From: Parapristionchus giblindavisi
Taxonomy: Eukaryota; Nematoda; Chromadorea; Rhabditida; Diplogasteridae
Direction: 5' to 3'
Length of the DNA: 64,000 bases
Assembly: GCA_943737045.1 (NCBI GenBank)
Contig: CALSFV010000028.1
Span: 186,001 to 250,000 of the forward strand
Shown here piece after piece: positions 45,701 to 57,700 of this stretch. A model generated the notes under the pieces. That model did not search any database and had not been told where the DNA came from. It was given only the letters and a program-made list of their open reading frames with translations. Position 1 is the first letter of the stretch, and each line of letters starts with the position of its first letter. A program made the position numbers and the translations under genes.

Positions 45701-48700
45701 CTACGTCGCATAAACTCTTACTCTACAAATAAGATATAAATAAATTTTTCCCTTTTCCTCGAATTCAATATAGCACTTAACATTCATAAGCATTTAAAAA
45801 AAAAAGCTAGAAATGAGAATTTCCTTCTATCAGGATTGTATGTCACTCTAGAAGTAAATCATGGAAATAGCCGATAGATCGAAGAGATACTGTCGTAAAC
45901 ATATTTCAACGAATGTTCATATATTTCGGATACATCAAAATAAATTCTTGAAGAGATATCAGTGTTACAAGAAAGAAGAAAAAAATATTCATTTTATAAC
46001 TGACAATGGACCTGAAATGTTAAAGAGTAAATATTAGCCAGTCCAACATAAAACATACTAATAACAGGAGATATAAGAAATATAGCCATAGTATTATAAA
46101 TAGAGCTTAATTTGTGATACGACAAATTAAGGTAATTGATCTCTGAGTGATTGAAATAAATCTAATTCGTCATTTTTTTATTAATAAATCATAGATTAAG
46201 CCCAATATGTTCTACAGCTAACATGTAACACAAGTAAACCCTACATCGGGAAGGTGAAGTTTTTTAGCCAATTAGAACCTATATAACGAAAAAATACGCC
46301 TACTTTAACAGTGCATGGCATACGAATTATATATTGATTTGATCAAGCTACACAAATCAAAAGAGACAAAGCTCAATGAAAATGCGCGAAAGATATTACG
46401 GGAAAAGATTACACGATGAAATGTAACAGGCCTATTACAACCATACAAGTGTCATATCCTTACTTTTTTTCGAAGTTCGACCCTATCCAGCGCTACTTGT
46501 AGGTTGAATCGACGAGTGGCCAATTCACATTCTCCTCAGAATGTTCAAACTATCATATTTTTTACTAGAGTACATTTGCATACTTTTATAAAGTGCACTT
46601 CACGTTGAATTATCGTTCCTTTCTTTATTCATCGGGTCAGAGGTCGACCTGGAATCGTCGCCTTGGGACTTTATTTATTCATACATGGTAGAGGTGGTGG
46701 TAAATAAGGGGTGATAGAGATAAGCCCCTCAACAGCACTAAAAAAATCTAGAAAACAACCTCTAATTATGTATTTGTGCTCTAGAAACAATACATATTAG
46801 ATGTCTTAATAGTAGACATACGCTAAGATAGTTATTTATTTGTATAATAGTACTATCGCTGTGGCATACAACTATGTTTCTGTTCATTTCACTGGATTTA
46901 CATGAGATATCACTAAAGGTGAATAACTAAAGAATGTAGATCTTGCAGTACACACCCTATCGCTATTGGATGATCGGTGGTGGTTGATATACTGGGTTTA
47001 TACGCCTTCCATTATGTAAATACATCTATATGAATCATACTCCAAACCTGTTATTCCGTTTGTGAAGTTTGATGGAAGTTCTAATGTCTATATTTAGTCC
47101 ACGTTTTTCCAGCATTTCTAGTTTAAGTTTAGTATAACTGTAGCAACGTGCGAATACTCTTCTGGTAAAGTAATTCTGGACTTTTTCGAGGGTTTTAATA
47201 TCCTTTTTCTGATAGGGATTAAAGACTGTTGAAGCACTTTCAAGGATGGGGCGAAAATAGATCGAGAACGCTTTGAGGAGAATTTCAGGCTTTTTAGTCC
47301 GCAGTGCTCTCATTAGTATGTGGCAAGCAGACTTTGCTTTTACTGAAATAGCTTTGCAATGATCGGAAAATATTAATGTTTTCTGAATAGCAAAACCAAG
47401 GTCTTTAACTACTTCTTTTTTATTCAGTACTACATTTACGATCATATAGTCCCGTTTTGGGTTCGCTCTTCCAAGATGTAGGGTGGTGCTTTTGTGAGAT
47501 GCGAGCGGCAATTGCCAATCATTAGCACATCTAACTATTTTATCCACTGCTATTTGCAGTGGGACAGGAGGGTCGTCCTTATTAAATGATTTATATATTT
47601 TAATGTCATCGGCATATAATCTGGCAGCAACATCGTTATTTTGTACTAGTGCCGGTATTTCAGAAGTGAAAATTAAAAATAGAAAGGGTCCAAGTACCGA
47701 GCCCTGCGGTACGCCACTACTAACTAGGTGAGAATCGGACAATTTATTTTTAACTCGAACTTGAAATGATCTATTGGAAAGATAATCAGAGATCCAGTCA
47801 ATGGTTTTCATTGAAATGCCAATTGTATTGAGTTTACAAATTAGTTTTGGATGGGATACACTATCAAAGGCTTTTTGCGAAGTCAAAATAGATAACATCA
47901 ACTGTTTTTTTCCACTGCTAAGTGCGGCAGTCCAATGCTCTAGAACCAAATCAAAGTATTTACAGGTAACGACCAAACCTTATTTATTGAAATACTGTAC
48001 ATGGATATCATAACTAGCATGATCAGAACCCCCTTATGTGTATAACGTTGTTTTTTGATGATGAACAGTGGGTGTATCTAAATTTTTACGATTTCTAAAG
48101 TTAATTGAACATCGTAATATTACATATAAACACCATCTCTGTATCTATGTGTATCTATATCGTAGCATCGCATTTATGCGGACTGAACTAATTATGCACT
48201 TTTCTACTCATATTCTAGCGGCATATATACTCTACTTTTGCACAACATAAATTGTGTTTTTATTATTGTTTCGTATGCAGTGTATAAAGATCCAATTATT
48301 TGGACTAATGTATAACATAACGCTTGCCATACACCAATCATTTTCCAAATGTATCATGGTTAGATAATCATGTCAATTTTTATTAGCTATTATGCTTCAT
48401 GAAGGGTGATTTATAAAATATTGTAGGATACCTCATAGTTGAATAATGTATCTTTTTGAAGGTTGGCTAAATCAAATAATTTCGTTGTGAGGACATGTAG
48501 ATAACAAAAATTATTCTACATACCGTGCACTATTTCATACAACTTATTTGTCCGCTAGAATCATGAATGAATAACACTGAATGTTCATTTTCTATAACCG
48601 GTAAAGATATCGAAAATGTAAGTGGGAACCCTCCCGGTATGGTACTTTCTATTTACTGAGCTACACTGATGCCTCTCACATCTAGTAGTAGTAAACAGAA

Positions 48701-51700
48701 TTCCACATTTTTGGACCCACGTGTTAATATATTACACCAAATCAGTCTTTAATACTTCTTTACCACGAGTAACACTTTCACAATGTAGGGCATTTTAACT
48801 GTTTCATTCAACACCAACAATCATGACAAATCTTTATAATTATTTGATCACATACTGTGTGATGCAATATAGTAGAATCATGAACCATTTAGTTGTCGAA
48901 CTATGTACTAATTTATGTAGTTAAAGATTGCAATATAGAACCATGGATGTACATCGCGCAAGAGCGTATAGAACCGCTCAACGCTTCGTAGTCATATGAT
49001 GAAAATGCATATCATTACATGATCAAACACGACATTAACGCGATCATACATGAAAATATCAACATCCTGTTTAAGTTTACATTTATCCATGGTAATTCGA
49101 GCATCTAAGGAACATCTAAATGATTTGTCGAACAATATGTAGATAGATTCGCTTTGCAAGGAGTGATATGTATATGTTTGTTTACGTTTGCTACAGATAT
49201 GCCTACTATTTCATTGTTTAGCCTAGCATGAGGCTATTGTAAAACCGATGACGTTGAAATGGTTAGGAGTATGCTTAAAACCAATCATGTTCAAATTACA
49301 AACTTAAATAATGATTACATGTCGAAATTTATCTGGTGTGATTGAATGTATAATGTATAAGTTTAGATCTAATACAGCATTATAGTCTATCATTCATATT
49401 CTGTGTTACAAATTTATGTTACACTTGGATAATCATGAGATAATTACTCGAACAACTATGTTGTCTCATTAATAATTCAAACAATATTCTTTTTTTTATT
49501 ATAAGAAATGGACCAAACTATGGATTTATAGTTTTTAAGTAAGGGTCACTTGAAAATCGTCATGTTGTAAGTTCCGGGGTACAACCAACCAGTGTACGAT
49601 ATACTATGCTATTAACTTGTACAGGACCTTACAAAAGAATACCTAAAAAACATCACAACCGCATAGCACAATCATCCTAACTTCAGTTAAATTAGAGAAA
49701 ATGAGACACTATTGAAACCATTAATTTATGGTAGAAAGTGAGTCATCCCAATAGATAACTGACTGCATATTTAAAAGCTGCATGAGTAGTGATATTTCAG
49801 AAATGGATTCTTTATGTATGGCTAAGTTTGTCAATCTTTTGAATAATCCACATTATAACCATGAATCAATCCTCAAAATAGAATTACAGGCATATCGTTG
49901 ATTATGTTGTGCAGCTGTACATTACACACTAATGAACACCTATGAATCATTTCAATCATTTCAATAGTTGTCTTATTTATTGATGAGGAGAGAAATATAT
50001 TACTACATCCACAAATCCTACATTTATTCGATCAATAGGTTGGTACACCATTTACTGATATTTGATTTGTGATATGAAACACCAGTGAAACTATTACCCT
50101 ATACCCATTACATCTAAATATTGTCTATGATGTTTATTCAAAATGATCATTATACAATACGTGTTACAATATGTGTACTCAACGAAGAAACATAGATGCA
50201 TATTCTATTAATAAATCTGCAATTATTCTCTAAATATTATATTTTATCTGATATACACAGATATGCCAAATTCTTTCAAGATACACGTGATAACCACTAC
50301 ATAATCATAACATAACTAAACATAACATAACCATAACCATAACATGATAATGATAACTGTATTATATTTTATCTTGTATGCCCTCAGACGTGAAGATATG
50401 TCAAATTATTTCAAGGTACACATGATAACCACTACATAACCATGGCATAACTAAGCATAACGTAATTATAACCATCACATGATATTGATTACTGTATTAT
50501 ATTTGATCGTATATGCCCTCAGACGAAAAGATATGTATGCCAAATTCTTTCAAGGCACACATGATAACCACTACATAACCATAACATAACTAAACATAAC
50601 ATAACTATAGCCATTACATGATATTGATCACTGTACGATTTTTGTTGGATAGTTAACCTAAGATGTCAATCATTTTGACTAATCTGCAAAAATTGATAAT
50701 GCACTAGATAGTGCTCTTTTCAACTACATGGTTTTAAGAAGTTGATTACTGTACTTATTGATTATTGTGATTGTTGATTAGAGTGATTTTATTGATTGAT
50801 TTGAGATGTCAATCGATTTTATCATTTTGATTGATCTACAAAAATCGATAATGTAATTTTTTTTTAAATAAAGAACTCTAAAAACCAATTTTAAGTAAAC
50901 AACTGAAAAACAACTAATAGAAAAAAAACAACTAATAGAGAAAAAACAACTAAAAAACAACACCGAAATAATGATTGTGTATAAGATGTTTCTTTTTAGG
51001 TTGTTTTTTCTCTATTAGTTGTTTTTTTTCTATTAGTTGTTTTTCAGTTGTTAACTTAAAATTGGTTTTTAGAGTTGTTTTTTAGTTCTTTATTTAAAAA
51101 AAAAATACATTATCGATTTTTGTAGATCAATCAAAATGATAAAATCGATTGACATCTCAAATCAATCAATAAAATCACTCTAATCAACAATCACAATAAT
51201 CAATAAGTACAGTAATCAACTTCTTAAAACCATGTAGTTGAAAAGAGCACTATCTAGTGCATTATCAATTTTTGCAGATTAGTCAAAATGATTGACATCT
51301 TAGGTTAACTATCCAACAAAAATCGTACAGTGATCAATATCATGTAATGGCTATAGTTATGTTATGTTTAGTTATGTTATGGTTATGTAGTGGTTATCAT
51401 GTGTGCCTTGAAAGAATTTGGCATACATATCTTTTCGTCTGAGGGCATATACGATCAAATATAATACAGTAATCAATATCATGTGATGGTTATAATTACG
51501 TTATGCTTAGTTATGCCATGGTTATGTAGTGGTTATCATGTGTACCTTGAAATAATTTGACATATCTTCACGTCTGAGGGCATACAAGATAAAATATAAT
51601 ACAGTTATCATTATCATGTTATGGTTATGGTTATGTTATGTTTAGTTATGTTATGATTATGTAGTGGTTATCACGTGTATCTTGAAAGAATTTGGCATAT

Positions 51701-54700
51701 CTGTGTATATCAGATAAAATATAATATTTAGAGAATAATTGCAGATTTATTAATAGAATATGCATCTATGTTTCTTCGTTGAGTACACATATTGTAACAC
51801 GTATTGTATAATGATCATTTTGAATAAACATCATAGACAATATTTAGATGTAATGGGTATAGGGTAATAGTTTCACTGGTGTTTCATATCACAAATCACA
51901 TATCAGTAAATGGTGTACCAACCTATTGATCGAATAAATGTAGGATTTGTGGATGTAGTAATATATTTCTCTCCTCATCAATAAATAAGACAACTATTGA
52001 AATGATTGAAATGATTCATAGGTGTTCATTAGTGTGTAATGTACAGCTGCACAACATAATCAACGATATGCCTGTAATTCTATTTTGAGGATTGATTCAT
52101 GGTTATAATGTGGATTATTCAAAAGATTGACAAACTTAGCCATACATAAAGAATCCATTTCTGAAATATCACTACTCATGCAGCTTTTAAATATGCAGTC
52201 AGTTATCTATTGGGATGACTCACTTTCTACCATAAATTAATGGTTTCAATAGTGTCTCATTTTCTCTAATTTAACTGAAGTTAGGATGATTGTGCTATGC
52301 GGTTGTGATGTTTTTTAGGTATTCTTTTGTAAGGTCCTGTACAAGTTAATAGCATAGTATATCGTACACTGGTTGGTTGTACCCCGGAACTTACAACATG
52401 ACGATTTTCAAGTGACCCTTACTTAAAAACTATAAATCCATAGTTTGGTCCATTTCTTATAATAAAAAAAAGAATATTGTTTGAATTATTAATGAGACAA
52501 CATAGTTGTTCGAGTAATTATCTCATGATTATCCAAGTGTAACATAAATTTGTAACACAGAATATGAATGATAGACTATAATGCTGTATTAGATCTAAAC
52601 TTATACATTATACATTCAATCACACCAGATAAATTTCGACATGTAATCATTATTTAAGTTTGTAATTTGAACATGATTGGTTTTAAGCATACTCCTAACC
52701 ATTTCAACGTCATCGGTTTTACAATAGCCTCATGCTAGGCTAAACAATGAAATAGTAGGCATATCTGTAGCAAACGTAAACAAACATATACATATCACTC
52801 CTTGCAAAGCGAATCTATCTACATATTGTTCGACAAATCATTTAGATGTTCCTTAGATGCTCGAATTACCATGGATAAATGTAAACTTAAACAGGATGTT
52901 GATATTTTCATGTATGATCGCGTTAATGTCGTGTTTGATCATGTAATGATATGCATTTTCATCATATGACTACGAAGCGTTGAGCGGTTCTATACGCTCT
53001 TGCGCGATGTACATCCATGGTTCTATATTGCAATCTTTAACTACATAAATTAGTACATAGTTCGACAACTAAATGGTTCATGATTCTACTATATTGCATC
53101 ACACAGTATGTGATCAAATAATTATAAAGATTTGTCATGATTGTTGGTGTTGAATGAAACAGTTAAAATGCCCTACATTGTGAAAGTGTTACTCGTGGTA
53201 AAGAAGTATTAAAGACTGATTTGGTGTAATATATTAACACGTGGGTCCAAAAATGTGGAATTCTGTTTACTACTACTAGATGTGAGAGGCATCAGTGTAG
53301 CTCAGTAAATAGAAAGTACCATACCGGGAGGGTTCCCACTTACATTTTCGATTTCTTTACCGGTTATAGAAAATGAACATTCAGTGTTATTCATTCATGA
53401 TTCTAGCGGACAAATAAGTTGTATGAAATAGTGCACGGTATGTAGAATAATTTTTGTTATCTACATGTCCTCACAACGAAATTATTTGATTTAGCCAACC
53501 TTCAAAAAGATACATTATTCAACTATGAGGTATCCTACAATATTTTATAAATCACCCTTCATGAAGCATAATAGCTAATAAAAATTGACATGATTATCTA
53601 ACCATGATACATTTGGAAAATGATTGGTGTATGGCAAGCGTTATGTTATACATTAGTCCAAATAATTGGATCTTTATACACTGCATACGAAACAATAATA
53701 AAAACACAATTTATGTTGTGCAAAAGTAGAGTATATATGCCGCTAGAATATGAGTAGAAAAGTGCATAATTAGTTCAGTCCGCATAAATGCGATGCTACG
53801 ATATAGATACACATAGATACAGAGATGGTGTTTATATGTAATATTACGATGTTCAATTAACTTTAGAAATCGTAAAAATTTAGATACACCCACTGTTCAT
53901 CATCAAAAAACAACGTTATACACATAAGGGGGTTCTGATCATGCTAGTTATGATATCCATGTACAGTATTTCAATAAATAAGGTTTGGTCGTTACCTGTA
54001 AATACTTTGATTTGGTTCTAGAGCATTGGACTGCCGCACTTAGCAGTGGAAAAAAACAGTTGATGTTATCTATTTTGACTTCGCAAAAAGCCTTTGATAG
54101 TGTATCCCATCCAAAACTAATTTGTAAACTCAATACAATTGGCATTTCAATGAAAACCATTGACTGGATCTCTGATTATCTTTCCAATAGATCATTTCAA
54201 GTTCGAGTTAAAAATAAATTGTCCGATTCTCACCTAGTTAGTAGTGGCGTACCGCAGGGCTCGGTACTTGGACCCTTTCTATTTTTAATTTTCACTTCTG
54301 AAATACCGGCACTAGTACAAAATAACGATGTTGCTGCCAGATTATATGCCGATGACATTAAAATATATAAATCATTTAATAAGGACGACCCTCCTGTCCC
54401 ACTGCAAATAGCAGTGGATAAAATAGTTAGATGTGCTAATGATTGGCAATTGCCGCTCGCATCTCACAAAAGCACCACCCTACATCTTGGAAGAGCGAAC
54501 CCAAAACGGGACTATATGATCGTAAATGTAGTACTGAATAAAAAAGAAGTAGTTAAAGACCTTGGTTTTGCTATTCAGAAAACATTAATATTTTCCGATC
54601 ATTGCAAAGCTATTTCAGTAAAAGCAAAGTCTGCTTGCCACATACTAATGAGAGCACTGCGGACTAAAAAGCCTGAAATTCTCCTCAAAGCGTTCTCGAT

Positions 54701-57700
54701 CTATTTTCGCCCCATCCTTGAAAGTGCTTCAACAGTCTTTAATCCCTATCAGAAAAAGGATATTAAAACCCTCGAAAAAGTCCAGAATTACTTTACCAGA
54801 AGAGTATTCGCACGTTGCTACAGTTATACTAAACTTAAACTAGAAATGCTGGAAAAACGTGGACTAAATATAGACATTAGAACTTCCATCAAACTTCACA
54901 AACGGAATAACAGGTTTGGAGTATGATTCATATAGATGTATTTACATAATGGAAGGCGTATAAACCCAGTATATCAACCACCACCGATCATCCAATAGCG
55001 ATAGGGTGTGTACTGCAAGATCTACATTCTTTAGTTATTCACCTTTAGTGATATCTCATGTAAATCCAGTGAAATGAACAGAAACATAGTTGTATGCCAC
55101 AGCGATAGTACTATTATACAAATAAATAACTATCTTAGCGTATGTCTACTATTAAGACATCTAATATGTATTGTTTCTAGAGCACAAATACATAATTAGA
55201 GGTTGTTTTCTAGATTTTTTTAGTGCTGTTGAGGGGCTTATCTCTATCACCCCTTATTTACCACCACCTCTACCATGTATGAATAAATAAAGTCCCAAGG
55301 CGACGATTCCAGGTCGACCTCTGACCCGATGAATAAAGAAAGGAACGATAATTCAACGTGAAGTGCACTTTATAAAAGTATGCAAATGTACTCTAGTAAA
55401 AAATATGATAGTTTGAACATTCTGAGGAGAATGTGAATTGGCCACTCGTCGATTCAACCTACAAGTAGCGCTGGATAGGGTCGAACTTCGAAAAAAAGTA
55501 AGGATATGACACTTGTATGGTTGTAATAGGCCTGTTACATTTCATCGTGTAATCTTTTCCCGTAATATCTTTCGCGCATTTTCATTGAGCTTTGTCTCTT
55601 TTGATTTGTGTAGCTTGATCAAATCAATATATAATTCGTATGCCATGCACTGTTAAAGTAGGCGTATTTTTTCGTTATATAGGTTCTAATTGGCTAAAAA
55701 ACTTCACCTTCCCGATGTAGGGTTTACTTGTGTTACATGTTAGCTGTAGAACATATTGGGCTTAATCTATGATTTATTAATAAAAAAATGACGAATTAGA
55801 TTTATTTCAATCACTCAGAGATCAATTACCTTAATTTGTCGTATCACAAATTAAGCTCTATTTATAATACTATGGCTATATTTCTTATATCTCCTGTTAT
55901 TAGTATGTTTTATGTTGGACTGGCTAATATTTACTCTTTAACATTTCAGGTCCATTGTCAGTTATAAAATGAATATTTTTTTCTTCTTTCTTGTAACACT
56001 GATATCTCTTCAAGAATTTATTTTGATGTATCCGAAATATATGAACATTCGTTGAAATATGTTTACGACAGTATCTCTTCGATCTATCGGCTATTTCCAT
56101 GATTTACTTCTAGAGTGACATACAATCCTGATAGAAGGAAATTCTCATTTCTAGCTTTTTTTTTTAAATGCTTATGAATGTTAAGTGCTATATTGAATTC
56201 GAGGAAAAGGGAAAAATTTATTTATATCTTATTTGTAGAGTAAGAGTTTATGCGACGTAGAGATATTTATCTATTATTATATACCGCGTTTTCCTGTAAA
56301 AACGCTTAAAATTATAATATAAGATCGGTTTAGAATATTGAGATTTGATTGTAATGTATTTTTGTTGTAATCTGTTCATGCCAACTATAATTATTATGAA
56401 TAGTACATGTTATTCTTCTTCTGATTTAGTTACTAAAACTGAATGAACCGTCTCCATCTTTATTCTTAATAAAGACTAATTAAGAATTATCTCTAAGTAA
56501 TAAAACTTAATCAACCGTGTAGAAAAGAGAAAGCATTGTTTTATGCATTGTTTTAATGTGATGCTCAACTTGTCTCGATCAACTTGTCTTTAATCATTCA
56601 TAAGCGTATATTTATCTCTCTTGTTGTTGTGATTGAATATGGGAATGGTTGATAGAACTAGTGAGTAGGTAGGGAGGGATAAGGGTAATTATTCATTTTG
56701 TGAATATCAGTGCACTGGTTAAATCTCTTCCTCATATTACGAGATGACTCTTACCATACCATCTGCCCAAATATTCACGTACTCGCGAGTTGTCTGGTTT
56801 GAGTATTTATATAAAACTTTATCACTACTAATATAAGTTGGAATATCCTAATTACGTAATCACTAGTTAGATTAAGATTTTACTAGGATTGTCTCAGTTT
56901 ATATTTAATGGGTTCGTTTATTATGGGTGTCATGAAAGAAAGTGAATAAATGATTTGGCTGCTGTATCTCTCTGACTGTTATTATCATGATAGCGTAGTG
57001 GAGAATTTATTAGAATGGTGTATTGTAATAGATATACTGATCATCATAGGTTGTAATCAGTCGATTATTCATTGTTGACTTTAAAATATATGTATGTGTA
57101 TTATATGTATCGCTAATGATAATGCGATATTTCATGAGAGTGGTTTTATTTTATGCTTTGTTTCAATGTGATGATCAACTTGTCTTTAATCATTCATACA
57201 CGCATATTTATATCTCTTGTTGTTCTGATTAAATATGGGAATGGAACTAGTGAGTAGGAATAGAGAGATATAAGGGTAATTAATCATTTTGTGAATATAG
57301 GTGTACAGTCTAAATCTCTACTCATTATGTGGTTTTTATAGTAGCGTCTCCCTCTTCTTTATTCCTTTCGGCAGAGATAGACACGAAGGGTCTCGTCTCA
57401 TCTTTCCTTTTTTGTTTACCATTCTTCATCTCTACTAATTTCAGTTGGAGTAACCTAATTACGTAATCACTAGTTAAATCATGGTTTCATTCTGCTTTAT
57501 CTGCTTCATCTATTATCTATTATCTATTTATTATATTTTATTATATTTATATTATCTATTTATCTGCTGGGTTTTTTTCATTATGAATGTGCTCACAGAA
57601 AATGAATGTCTTGTCTCTTTGAATGTTAATTGTCAGGGCGATGTAGTAATTGGATGAAGAGAATTAATTAAAATGAGATATTGTGACAGTTATAGTGATC

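Noticed and set aside
47801..48250. Open frames of 60-70 codons beside the reverse transcriptase
   Set aside because: One is antisense to the reverse-transcriptase frame; the other has no motif and is AT-rich.
50270..50640. Regular repeat spacing suggestive of a CRISPR array
   Set aside because: Units are about 120-bp tandem duplications of AT-rich DNA with no distinct repeat and spacer partition, in a eukaryotic context.
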